Shown here: positions 1 to 8,919 of the stretch, piece by piece
How the letters are laid out: the number at the start of each line of letters is the position of its first letter
How positions within the stretch are numbered: position 1 is the first letter of the stretch
Assembly (NCBI RefSeq): GCF_018141665.1
Contig: NZ_CP067976.1
Location: 1 to 64,000, forward strand
Source of the DNA: Wolbachia endosymbiont of Spodoptera picta
GTDB lineage: Bacteria; Pseudomonadota; Alphaproteobacteria; Rickettsiales; Anaplasmataceae
Direction of reading: 5' to 3'
Length of the DNA: 64,000 nucleotides
Notes under the pieces: model-generated
What the model was told of the DNA's origin: nothing
Database searches by the model: none
Seen by the model: only the letters and a program-made list of their open reading frames with translations
Translations under genes and position numbers: made by a program

Positions 1-185
1 CTAACTGCCGATGAGTGTGAAAATTGAATTGTGTTTAAGATACAAGTAAAAATAGTCAATATATTAACCATTCTAAATCCTTGTTTAGCTAACTCAACTG
101 AAGCATTTTCATAAAGTTTTGCTGCTAATTCGTGTTGTTTGATAAACTTCAAATTTAATGCTTTTAAAATTGATGCTGAAAACAC
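1..185 (-). pseudogene. Possible partial CDS running off the left edge
   Basis: On the minus strand a reading frame is open from a possible GTG at 185 down to base 1, about 61 codons. Upstream it is closed by a TAG. The visible part has a charged stretch rich in Lys, Glu and Ala, followed by a hydrophobic stretch that could be a membrane segment. I do not recognise the family. It may be the tail of a longer gene, a decayed fragment, or a chance open frame. Confidence 0.25.
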
Positions 186-483
186 ATATTGCTAATGCTA
201 GCAGAGGAGCTAGTTGGTAAAATCGCCACAGCCGTCAGTACTCCCGATTACTTTTCCTGATAATGTGATAGTATTCGCAAGTATTATCATATATTACAAA
301 AAAATCAGTTAGCATTTCTGTTTATTAAAATTATGCAATAAAGCTGCATTTTATATAACACTTCTCAAATTATTTCTACTAAATATTTATGAATATGGTT
401 AAACAGTAGATAGAAGAAACCTTTTCTATTATTGATCTTTTGTACAGTAAAGTTATCTCATAAAATATTAAATTTGGAGTTTT
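186..483. other. AT-rich intergenic region upstream of the EamA gene
   Basis: No convincing gene. A short + frame from about 196 to a double stop near 257 encodes roughly 20 residues and could be a phage gene remnant, but it is too short to assign. A GGAG ribosome binding site at 476-479 precedes the ATG at 484. TTGTAC at 440-445 with an AT-rich box about 15-17 bases downstream is a weak promoter candidate. Confidence 0.4.
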
Positions 484-1383
484 ATGGATCACAGACTAAG
501 AGCTTATTTGCTTGGAGTTACCTGGTTTATACTCAGTTTACTTAGTAGTGTAGTTAATGATACTATATCAAAGTGTCTCGGTTTACACCTTCAAAGTTTT
601 GAGATAATCTTTTTCCGTTTTTTATTTAGCACTATTACTCTTATACCTTTTATATTTTACTATGGAATAGGAGTTTGTAAAACAAGTCGAATATCTATTC
701 AAATAACTAGAGGTGCATTGTTGTTTTGTGGAATGACCTTATGGACCTATGGGTTGACTATTTGCCCAATAGTAACTGCAACAATTATAGGTTTCTCAAT
801 ACCATTATTTGTTATGCTTCTTGCAATTCCTTTTCTGGAAGAAAATATAATTTGGCAAAGATGGGTAGTAGCTGTCATTGGTTTTATTGGTATTGCTATT
901 ACTACTAAAGCTTATAGTGAGGATTTTAATCCTAAAATTCTTATTTTTATTGTATCCGCATTAATCTTCGCTATACTAGATGTACTTAATAAGAAGCTTG
1001 TAATGAAGGAGACAATAATAAGTATATTATTTTACTCAGCTCTAACAACAACAATTTTTTCCACTCCATCTTTGTTATTTTATTGGCATATGCCTTCCTT
1101 GTTGGAGTTAGTATTACTGCTGATTTTAGGAATAAGTTCAAACCTAATTCTGTTCTTCATGTTAAAAGCTTTTGCTCTTACTGATGCTACTGCACTTGCA
1201 CCTTATAGATACACAGAGCTAATAATTTCTGCAATAGTAGCATACGTTATATTTAATGAATTACCTGATAAAAGTGCTTTATATGGTACTTTGATATTAA
1301 TACCATCAACCTTATTTATAGCTTATTCGGAAGGTAAGGCAATTAAGAAAAATAATGTAACAACAAAAGTTTATAATTGTTAA
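484..1383 (+). CDS. EamA/DMT-family inner-membrane permease
   Basis: This 299-residue protein is almost entirely hydrophobic, with about ten predicted membrane segments in two halves, the architecture of the EamA drug/metabolite transporter family. The family exports or exchanges small metabolites (amino acids, nucleotide sugars, others); the substrate cannot be read from sequence. The ATG at 484 has a GGAG box 4 bases upstream. It is followed 47 bases later by a UDP-glucose dehydrogenase on the same strand, so the two may be co-transcribed. It forms the outer edge of the accessory metabolic cluster at 484-11485. The family call is firm; the role is open. Confidence 0.85.
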   Translation: MDHRLRAYLLGVTWFILSLLSSVVNDTISKCLGLHLQSFEIIFFRFLFSTITLIPFIFYYGIGVCKTSRISIQITRGALLFCGMTLWTYGLTICPIVTATIIGFSIPLFVMLLAIPFLEENIIWQRWVVAVIGFIGIAITTKAYSEDFNPKILIFIVSALIFAILDVLNKKLVMKETIISILFYSALTTTIFSTPSLLFYWHMPSLLELVLLLILGISSNLILFFMLKAFALTDATALAPYRYTELIISAIVAYVIFNELPDKSALYGTLILIPSTLFIAYSEGKAIKKNNVTTKVYNC

Positions 1384-1430
1384 TGGTATTTATTTTAGAT
1401 GCTAAGCTATATTTTTAAGGTGATAATAAA

Positions 1431-2738
1431 ATGCACATAACTATTATAGGAGTAGGGTATGTAGGCTTAGTATCTGGTACAATGTTATCGGAGCAGGGCC
1501 ATAAAGTTGATTGCATTGACATAAATACTGAGAAGATTGAACTTTTGAAATCAGGGAAAATTCCCTTATATGAACCTGGATTAGCAGATTATTTAGAGAA
1601 TAATATAAAGTCACAAAGGATAAGATTTTTTGATTCGTATTCTCAAATAAATCCCAATACAGAAGTAGTATTTGTAACTGTAGATACTCCATCAGACTCC
1701 CTAGGAAATGCAAATTTAAAGAATGTATATAATGCAGTAAGTGAAGTTTCTGAGAGAGTTAATCAAGATTGCTTAATAGTGATAAAGTCAACTGTTCCTC
1801 CTGGTACTGCAGAAAATATACATAATTATTTATCTAATAAGGGCTATAACTTTGATTTAGGAGTTAATCCAGAGTTTCTCAAGCAAGGCTCTGCAGTATC
1901 AGATTTTTTATACCCAGATAGGATAATAATAGGAGTAAAAACTAAGCTAGCTAGGGCAAAACTAGAAGTTATATATAGATCATTTATAGATAAGAATATT
2001 CCGTTAATAGTCACTGATACAGTTACTGCTGAAATGATTAAATATGCTTCTAATGCCTTTCTAGCAACAAAGGTTGCTTTTATCAATGAGATGGCAGGTT
2101 TATGTGAGCTATTAGGAGCAGACATTGACCTTTTAGCTAACAGTATGGGAATGGACCATAGAATAGGTAAGGAATTTCTCAAAGCTGGTCCAGGATTTGG
2201 AGGATCATGTTTTCCTAAGGATTTGTCAGCTTTATTAAGGCTTGCTGAAGACTACAATGTTAAGCTACAAATTTTAAATTCAGTTAAAGAATCTAACTAT
2301 AATCATATAACAAACATTGCTAAAAAGGTAGAATATGTATTAAATGGAGTCCAAAATAAAAAAATAGCAATATGGGGGCTAACTTTTAAGTCTGGTACTG
2401 ATGATGTAAGAAATAGCCCAGCTATAGATATTGCAAAATTGTTAGTGAATAACAAGGCTAAAATTACTGCATATGATCCAATGGGGATGGATAATGCTAG
2501 GCAAGTTCTAAAGGATATAGAGTACGCAGACAATGCTATAGGGGCTGCAAGAGACGCGGAAGCCTTATTATTATTAACGGAGTGGAAAGAATTTAAAAAT
2601 CAAGATTTTGCAAGTTTAAAGAGTATTATGGCTGCACCTAATATTTTTGATTTCCGTAATTTATTAGATAGCGAGCTATTACTAAGATATGGTTACCATG
2701 TTTATTCCTTGGGTAAAAAATCTATCTACAAAGTTTAA
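1431..2738 (+). CDS. ugd: UDP-glucose/GDP-mannose dehydrogenase family (UDP-glucose 6-dehydrogenase)
   Basis: Oxidises UDP-glucose to UDP-glucuronate with two NAD+ in the cytoplasm, feeding surface polysaccharide or glycoconjugate synthesis. At 435 residues it has the normal family length. The N-terminus carries the Rossmann motif GVGYVGLVSG (residues about 7-16). The catalytic Cys motif GFGGSCFPKD lies near residue 260, and a C-terminal UDP-binding domain follows. An AAGGTG ribosome binding site precedes the ATG. There is no glycosyltransferase in the window to use the product. A GDP-mannose or UDP-N-acetyl sugar dehydrogenase is possible but the sequence looks like the UDP-glucose subfamily. 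The gene looks intact. Confidence 0.9.
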   Translation: MHITIIGVGYVGLVSGTMLSEQGHKVDCIDINTEKIELLKSGKIPLYEPGLADYLENNIKSQRIRFFDSYSQINPNTEVVFVTVDTPSDSLGNANLKNVYNAVSEVSERVNQDCLIVIKSTVPPGTAENIHNYLSNKGYNFDLGVNPEFLKQGSAVSDFLYPDRIIIGVKTKLARAKLEVIYRSFIDKNIPLIVTDTVTAEMIKYASNAFLATKVAFINEMAGLCELLGADIDLLANSMGMDHRIGKEFLKAGPGFGGSCFPKDLSALLRLAEDYNVKLQILNSVKESNYNHITNIAKKVEYVLNGVQNKKIAIWGLTFKSGTDDVRNSPAIDIAKLLVNNKAKITAYDPMGMDNARQVLKDIEYADNAIGAARDAEALLLLTEWKEFKNQDFASLKSIMAAPNIFDFRNLLDSELLLRYGYHVYSLGKKSIYKV

Positions 2739-2755
2739 CTGTTGAGAAATTTTTT

Positions 2756-3958
2756 TTACACCGCTTTACTTAGTTTTTTTAGATCTTTGCTTGATAGTAT
2801 GGAAAAGCAAACGAGTGCAACAACAGAGCAAATGGAAAAAAATGAAAACATAATACTGTTACCACAGTGCTTAACAAGTACTCCTAAGAGCACGCATGAA
2901 AATATTGAACTTGCAATATACTGAAATAATCCTGTTAAGCTTACAATTGCACACACATTATTTTGTGGAGCAATTTCTACAGCTATAACACCTGTCAGTA
3001 CTTGCACTCCAAATATAAAGAATCCTGATAAGATTGCACCAAGGTTCATAAGAATTATGTTTTGACCAAAGTTCATTGCAATAAAAGTGAGTGCTATACC
3101 CAACATGTAAAGTAATGCCAGCAAGCTTCTATTTTGAAAGAAGTACATATCACTAATTCTTCCTGTGATTAAAGTTCCAAGGATTCCACCTAAATCATAT
3201 ACGCCTGTTATTAGTGAGGATTGTACAAGAGAAATTTGTAATTTATCCCTTAAAATTATAGGAAACCAAAAAAAGATTCCCATTTTTATAATATAAGCAC
3301 AAAAAGTAGCACAACATAGAAACCATATGGAACTTGTTACCTTGATACCTATTTGAGATTTCTGCACCTTATAATAGGTAGTAAAGTTGGCACTTTCTTT
3401 GTAATATGCTTTTAATATTGTATAAATTCCAAAAAGTAAGCATAAGAGACCAGAGTACAAAAATGCACTTTTTGCATCATATATTTTAATTATACTTGGT
3501 AATACAATTAAAGTAATACAAGAACCAAGTTGCTGAGATGAGCTCATAACTCCCCATGATGATGCAATTGAAGAGATGCTAGAGTTTGTAACCATAAACT
3601 TGGTAATAGCTGGCCAACCTAACCCTTGTGTCCAAGCTAATAATATTAATGTTAACAGTAATAAAGTTAGATTATTATATGATGAAGTTATACCAATGGT
3701 TAATAATCCAGTTGCAATATTGCATAGCCCAAACATAAATAATGGATTATTTTTGGAGTCCATGATTATTCCATTAACAAATTTTGATACTCCATAAAAA
3801 AAAGAAAAGCAGGCAAAAAAATAGCTTAATTTTACATGGTCAGTATCTATTAACAGTGGTAGAGCAATTGGTATACTTTGTCTTGATAAATAAAGCAGCA
3901 TATATCCACAGAAGAATAGTAAATATTGAAAGAAGACAAAGTTCACACCTATTCCCAA
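2756..3958 (-). CDS. Major facilitator superfamily permease, OPA-like
   Basis: A 400-residue polytopic membrane protein with about 12 hydrophobic segments. The N-terminal GYMLLYLSRQSIP, the GLGWPAITKFMV segment in the first half and a second-half SGFFIFGVQVL segment are like organophosphate:phosphate antiporters (GlpT/UhpT type), so a phosphorylated or anionic small molecule is the likeliest substrate. It is convergent with ugd (18-base gap). It is the last gene of the leftward series and is separated from the next gene by about 80 bases, so it may have its own promoter. The substrate is inference only. Confidence 0.8.
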   Translation of the reverse strand: MGIGVNFVFFQYLLFFCGYMLLYLSRQSIPIALPLLIDTDHVKLSYFFACFSFFYGVSKFVNGIIMDSKNNPLFMFGLCNIATGLLTIGITSSYNNLTLLLLTLILLAWTQGLGWPAITKFMVTNSSISSIASSWGVMSSSQQLGSCITLIVLPSIIKIYDAKSAFLYSGLLCLLFGIYTILKAYYKESANFTTYYKVQKSQIGIKVTSSIWFLCCATFCAYIIKMGIFFWFPIILRDKLQISLVQSSLITGVYDLGGILGTLITGRISDMYFFQNRSLLALLYMLGIALTFIAMNFGQNIILMNLGAILSGFFIFGVQVLTGVIAVEIAPQNNVCAIVSLTGLFQYIASSIFSCVLLGVLVKHCGNSIMFSFFSICSVVALVCFSILSSKDLKKLSKAV

Positions 3959-4041
3959 ATAGCTCTATGCAGATGCTAGCATAATACTATATTGGTATAA
4001 TATTGTTTGACAAGAAGTTTGCAAACAATTAGTGCAGAAAA

Positions 4042-5085
4042 TTACTTACTTAGTATCTTTCTTATAGCAGATACAGTAGTATTAATATCTTCATAGCTTA
4101 TATCTCTATGTGTTATAGCTCTGATTTTACCTTTGATGTTAGCCATTCTAATTCCATAATTTGTCATTAGTACGTTTATTAATTCTTGAGTAGATATACA
4201 ATTAGTATGTAATGAAAAATACGCTATATTAGTTTTATACAGGTCGATATCAATTATAACTTGATCTATAGAGCCTAGGCCTTCTATAAGGTGCTGCATT
4301 TTTTTATGATCTTCTTCTAAAGAATTTACATTATTATGTAGAGCATATAAACATGCAGCTGAAATAATGCCAGCTTGGTGCATACCTCCACCAATTTGAA
4401 ACTTATAGTACCAAGCTTTTTCAATAAAATCTTCACTTCCAAGCAATATTGCGCCCATTGGAGCACCTAATCCTTTACTAAAATCAATAAATATCGAATC
4501 AAAATAACTTGCATACTCTTTTGGAGATATTTTAGTATGAGCACAAGCGTTGAACAGTCTTGCTCCATCTAAATGAGTGAATACGTCATTCTCTTTGCAG
4601 AGACTTGAGATCTCTTGAATATATTCTAAAGGCCACACAGCTCCACCACCAAAATTTGTCGTTTGTTCGATAGAAACAAGCCCAACTCTCGGAATATTTC
4701 TTAAACTAGGACGAGTAATAAACTCAACAATTTGTTCTCCAGTAAATATTCCTCTCGTACCTTTGATGGGCAAAGGAGTGGCATGTGCCTGGGCTGCGAT
4801 CAAGCCAGATTGTACTATGAGTGGATGTGAAGTTTCATCAAGCAGCAAGTAATCACCAGGTCTTTGAATGTGTACTTTATAAGCAATTACATTGGACATC
4901 GTTCCTGAAATCAAAAAGATTCCTGCAGGTTTACCTAATATTTTACATGCGGTTGCCACTAATTCGTTTACAGTTGGATCTTCACATGCAGCTTCGTTTC
5001 CAACTTTTGCTTTAGCCATCGCTTCCCTCATTTTAGCTGAAGGGTCAGTGTTTGAATCGCTAAAGAAATCTATTTTTATTCTCAT
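4042..5085 (-). CDS. Threonine-aldolase/beta-eliminating-lyase-like PLP enzyme, copy 1
   Basis: A 347-residue fold-type I PLP enzyme of the low-specificity L-threonine aldolase family, which splits beta-hydroxy amino acids into glycine plus an aldehyde, or runs in reverse. The HLDGAR motif (PLP-binding Asp) and the SKGLGAP motif (Schiff-base Lys) are both present, as is a His after DETS that could stack on PLP. The start ATG overlaps the stop of the upstream copy by four bases, indicating translational coupling. The length is normal and the gene appears intact. In this setting a biosynthetic role on an amino acid or modified product is plausible but unproven. Confidence 0.85.
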   Translation of the reverse strand: MRIKIDFFSDSNTDPSAKMREAMAKAKVGNEAACEDPTVNELVATACKILGKPAGIFLISGTMSNVIAYKVHIQRPGDYLLLDETSHPLIVQSGLIAAQAHATPLPIKGTRGIFTGEQIVEFITRPSLRNIPRVGLVSIEQTTNFGGGAVWPLEYIQEISSLCKENDVFTHLDGARLFNACAHTKISPKEYASYFDSIFIDFSKGLGAPMGAILLGSEDFIEKAWYYKFQIGGGMHQAGIISAACLYALHNNVNSLEEDHKKMQHLIEGLGSIDQVIIDIDLYKTNIAYFSLHTNCISTQELINVLMTNYGIRMANIKGKIRAITHRDISYEDINTTVSAIRKILSK

Positions 5086-6146
5086 ATTAAATTTAACACA
5101 ACCTCCTTTATAATTTCAGCAGCTTTCATGATTTCTGTTTCCTTTGTGCCAAGATGGGTAACTGCTCTTATATGAGACTCGAGCCAAGGAAAAAGCAATA
5201 AACCATAAGCTTGGCACTTACTCAAGAAAACCTCATTAGTTACATTTAGTGCTTTTATACTGAAGCTTACTATATTAGTTTCTGGATAAGGTAGTACCAG
5301 TTTTATGTGTGGAATTTCTTTAATCTTATCTGCAAACAATTTAGCGAGCTTATTATCTTCTTTAAGCCTAGAGATATTATTCTGTAGTACGTATTTTGCT
5401 GCATTAGCACAATACCCTATCTGATGATAACCACTACCTAGCCAAACCTGTAGCTTTTTAGCCCTTTCAATTATCTCTCTTTTACCCATAAGCATTGAAC
5501 CAAAAGGAGCGCCAAGTCCTTTAGTAAAAGAAAAGCTCATTGTATCCACATATTTAGCATAATCTGCTAAAGCAATATTTGTTTCGATATGAGCATTAAA
5601 TATTCTTGCACCGTCTAAATGAAGATTTACATTGTGAGCTTTTAAAAAGTGATATAACTCGACTTGTTTTTCAAAGGGATAAATTTTACCATTAAACCCA
5701 TTTATACTATTTTCTATAGAAACAAGACTCACCTGAGCAAAAATTTTATACCTCGGCTTAGAATTAATAGCATATTCTACTTCATCAACATCTAAGATTC
5801 CGCTATTATTTCTAATACAGTTAAATACGATATTATTTACTTTTGCATTGCCTGCGCTATCGAAAAAATTAACGTGGTAATTATAATGAGTTATTAGTTC
5901 ATCACCAGGACTTGTTTGACTGGCAATGGCTAATCTATTTGCAAGCATACCGCTGGTTACAAATAATGCTTCTTCTACTTTGAATAATTGTTTGCAATAT
6001 TCTGATAAGTCATTACAGCTTTTGTCTTCACCATAAGCAAAATCTCCAACAGTTGCATTACTTATTGCATGTATAACGTTGGAGCCCTGCAGAGTTGTAG
6101 TGTCACTTCTCAGATCAATAATTTTTTCCATCTTATTTTTTGCCAT
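5082..6146 (-). CDS. Threonine-aldolase-like PLP enzyme, divergent copy 2
   Basis: A 354-residue paralogue of the next gene downstream, with the same family landmarks: the N-terminal DLRSDT start typical of threonine aldolases, HLDGARIFNA, and FTKGLGAPFGS with the PLP Lys. The two copies are clearly diverged, so this is an old duplication or two separate acquisitions rather than a recent tandem copy. The 4-base overlap with copy 1 and 14-base overlap with the ABC gene upstream place it within one operon. It may form a heteromer with copy 1 or act on a different substrate; the sequence does not decide this. Confidence 0.85.
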   Translation of the reverse strand: MAKNKMEKIIDLRSDTTTLQGSNVIHAISNATVGDFAYGEDKSCNDLSEYCKQLFKVEEALFVTSGMLANRLAIASQTSPGDELITHYNYHVNFFDSAGNAKVNNIVFNCIRNNSGILDVDEVEYAINSKPRYKIFAQVSLVSIENSINGFNGKIYPFEKQVELYHFLKAHNVNLHLDGARIFNAHIETNIALADYAKYVDTMSFSFTKGLGAPFGSMLMGKREIIERAKKLQVWLGSGYHQIGYCANAAKYVLQNNISRLKEDNKLAKLFADKIKEIPHIKLVLPYPETNIVSFSIKALNVTNEVFLSKCQAYGLLLFPWLESHIRAVTHLGTKETEIMKAAEIIKEVVLNLI

Positions 6147-7908
6147 TCAAACAACCAATTTGAGCATTCCAAAGTTCCTTGTAAAGACCTTGCTTAGAAA
6201 CTAATTCAGCATGTTTACCATCTTGGACAATTTTTCCTTTGTTAAATACTAGAATTCGGTCCATGTGTAAAAGTGTAGAAATACGGTGTGCTATAGTAAT
6301 CGTAGTTTTATTTTTCATCAATTTGAATAAACTCATTTGAATTGTTTTTTCTGTTATAGAATCTAACTGACTAGTTGGTTCATCGAGAAATAATATTGGA
6401 GCGTTTTTTAAAAATGCCCTGGCTATTATTATTCTTTGTCTTTCTCCTCCAGATAGCTTGATGCCTTTTTCTCCGACTGTAGTTCCATATTGATCTGGTA
6501 GAGTCATAATGAAATCGTGAATACCAGCCAGCTTTGCAGCTCTCATTATTTCTTCGATAGTAGATTGAAGTCTACCATATATGATGTTTGCTAAAATAGT
6601 ATCATGAAATAACAATGGGTCTTGAGGTATTACAGATATTTGTTGCCTCAAAGAACTCTGTGTAACTTCTGATACTATTTGATTATCAATCTGTATATTA
6701 CCTTTTTTAACATCAAATAGCCTTAGAATTAAGTTTATAAAAGTAGATTTACCACCTCCAGAATAACCAACTAGACCTACCTTTTCGCAAGGATTAATGG
6801 TAACTGAGAAATCTTGAAATAATGGCTCCTGACCTTCATAAGAAAAAGAAACATTGTTAAACGTTATTCTTCCACTTAATAAATTTAATTCTTTAGCATT
6901 TTCCTTATCTTGAATTTCTGGTACAGTAGTCAAGATTGGCAATGCATCTGAAACTTTGCCGAAATGAGTAGAAAATTGGGTAAGATTCCTAGTTAGATGG
7001 TTAAGAAACTCTATAATCGATATATTAATTCCAAGTACAAGAGCAATATCTCCTATTGCAATTTTGTTCAATTGATAGTCATAAATTAAAAAGTACAAGT
7101 TTACTGCTTGGAGTATATCAAATGAATAGCCATATATAAACCAAAGACAAAAGTATGCCCATTGTAATTTTCTCTCTGCAATAGTTCTTTTCTTGCATAT
7201 TTGAAAAAATTTGTGTCTCTCATGTGCTTGCTGAGAAAATAGCCTTACTGATATAACATTTAAAATACTATCTGCTATACTAGCTATTACTTGTGAATTT
7301 TGTTTAGAGTAATTATCAGCTAGTTCAGTAAGTACACGAAAGCTGAAAATCGATACTAAAATAAAAATGCTTACCCAAGTGAATGTGGCGATTGCAAATT
7401 TTATGTTTACTAATGATAAGGTATAAATAGCTAAGACTAATGCTATGCTGTAACCGAAAAAACAATCTATAAGCAATCTTATTAACTCTATCACACTATC
7501 CATTAAGTTACTGGCCTTATGTACTAAACTTCCGGATAAATTGTTCTGATAATAGGAATGGTCTTGTTGGAGTAGCCTACAAAAAGACATATCAGCTATT
7601 TTTTGACGCATTAAGGTAAACATTCGAATGTCAACAAAATAGCCATAGAATCTAAAAGCAGTAGTGATAAGTAATGCCATACCAAGATAAGCGCTTACAG
7701 GTAATAAAAGATTTTCAATTACATTACCTTCCTGATATTTTACAGCTGTATCTAGAATATTTTTTACTAAATACTTTCTAAAAGACAAATCAACAGCTAC
7801 CACCAGAGCAACTAAAGACATTATAAGTACATTAAGCTTGAATTTAGATACTATATTCAAGATGAACATCAATACACATTTGAAGCTATCAACTCTACTT
7901 CTGTTCAT
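6133..7908 (-). CDS. ABC exporter, fused permease and ATPase
   Basis: A 591-residue half-transporter of the lipid/peptide/drug exporter type. Residues about 1-310 form a six-helix membrane domain. The ATPase domain has Walker A GYSGGGKS (near 380), signature LSGGERQR, Walker B ILFLDEP and the H-loop TIAHR, all intact, so it should hydrolyse ATP. It begins immediately after the stop of the dioxygenase gene (TAAATG arrangement) and overlaps the downstream aldolase gene by 14 bases. Among the family, MsbA-like lipid flippases and peptide or natural-product exporters fit equally; the neighbours favour export of whatever the cluster makes. Confidence 0.88.
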   Translation of the reverse strand: MNRSRVDSFKCVLMFILNIVSKFKLNVLIMSLVALVVAVDLSFRKYLVKNILDTAVKYQEGNVIENLLLPVSAYLGMALLITTAFRFYGYFVDIRMFTLMRQKIADMSFCRLLQQDHSYYQNNLSGSLVHKASNLMDSVIELIRLLIDCFFGYSIALVLAIYTLSLVNIKFAIATFTWVSIFILVSIFSFRVLTELADNYSKQNSQVIASIADSILNVISVRLFSQQAHERHKFFQICKKRTIAERKLQWAYFCLWFIYGYSFDILQAVNLYFLIYDYQLNKIAIGDIALVLGINISIIEFLNHLTRNLTQFSTHFGKVSDALPILTTVPEIQDKENAKELNLLSGRITFNNVSFSYEGQEPLFQDFSVTINPCEKVGLVGYSGGGKSTFINLILRLFDVKKGNIQIDNQIVSEVTQSSLRQQISVIPQDPLLFHDTILANIIYGRLQSTIEEIMRAAKLAGIHDFIMTLPDQYGTTVGEKGIKLSGGERQRIIIARAFLKNAPILFLDEPTSQLDSITEKTIQMSLFKLMKNKTTITIAHRISTLLHMDRILVFNKGKIVQDGKHAELVSKQGLYKELWNAQIGCLNGKK

Positions 7909-8919
7909 TTACAATGCTAGCTCCACTACGTTGACTTTTTTATTGAGAAATACAAGTAGTGAAAACCATAAATTTTTGTATATTTTTCCTGAGATGTCTC
8001 CAGCATCATGTAGTGCTGATGCTTGATTTAGAATAAGCAGCTTATATAAATCTCGCTTAGCCTCAGTAGTGTCGATCTCAGAAATATTTGTAGTTGTATC
8101 TGTAATAAAGGCTAACCAGCTCTTGATAAGTTCTTCCATGTTTTTTGCTTTTATACTTTCCTGGTAGCCAAACAATGACAAGCATTCTCTCAGTATAGAT
8201 TCTGTTAACTCACCACAATTGAGTATACCAAAAACTGAAGGCTGAGGTTTTGGCACATAGGGAAGGTCTTGATCTTTTATAATCCACCTTGTTACATAAG
8301 CAAATCTATCTTTAGCATCTGTATTCTTATCACTACCATGCCATAACCGTGAATCAAAAACTATCGCATCTCCTGCTGAAATAGGTAGTGACTTAATTTT
8401 GTAATTTTCTCGGTTGTTTGAGTACTGATCAAAAAAATATGGGTACCAAAAATCAACTAAAGGCTGTATTTCCCATTTATGACTGTTTTCTATAATTTGT
8501 AGTGCACCTGAAGTTTCACTTACATTATTCAAAGCTAACCAAACGGAAAAGTGGTAAGGATCATTGAAACTATAGGAGATGTCTTGGTGAAAGGGAACTG
8601 CATCTATTAAATCAGCAGTTTTACATATAACATTTGATTTTTTCTGCAGTATCTGACACTGAAGTGACTTTTCAAGGTAATTTTTAATAATTTTATCTAA
8701 TGCTTGAGATATAATTCTAGTTACTTGAGATAACATGCCCCATCTGCCGGTACAGTTTAAGTAGTCAGAAGTTGAAACACTTATTTCTTGGGATAGCTTT
8801 GATATCTTATTTGTTATATCACTTAAAGACTGAATTATTAGCTCTAAAGGAACCAGATTTTTGATAATAAAAAAACCATTTTTTTGTAATGTTTCCATGT
8901 GATTAACATCTGACATCAA
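7909..8919 (-). CDS. PhyH-like Fe(II)/2-oxoglutarate dioxygenase
   Basis: A 336-residue protein with the phytanoyl-CoA dioxygenase fold signature. It shows a metal-binding HxD (in FHQDISYSF), a segment SGALQIIENSHK typical of PhyH proteins, a distal His in RLWHGSDKN and a following Arg near YVTRW that would bind 2-oxoglutarate. All iron ligands are present, so it is probably active as a hydroxylase. Its start overlaps the WG/methyltransferase gene by 17 bases and its stop abuts the ABC exporter start. A role in tailoring a small molecule or lipid is inferred from the operon. The C-terminal 90 residues after the catalytic core are unassigned. Confidence 0.82.
   Translation of the reverse strand: MMSDVNHMETLQKNGFFIIKNLVPLELIIQSLSDITNKISKLSQEISVSTSDYLNCTGRWGMLSQVTRIISQALDKIIKNYLEKSLQCQILQKKSNVICKTADLIDAVPFHQDISYSFNDPYHFSVWLALNNVSETSGALQIIENSHKWEIQPLVDFWYPYFFDQYSNNRENYKIKSLPISAGDAIVFDSRLWHGSDKNTDAKDRFAYVTRWIIKDQDLPYVPKPQPSVFGILNCGELTESILRECLSLFGYQESIKAKNMEELIKSWLAFITDTTTNISEIDTTEAKRDLYKLLILNQASALHDAGDISGKIYKNLWFSLLVFLNKKVNVVELAL

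Noticed and set aside
2742..2924. A 60-residue + frame after ugd
   Set aside because: It is antisense to the C-terminal part of the permease gene, whose membrane segments are clear.
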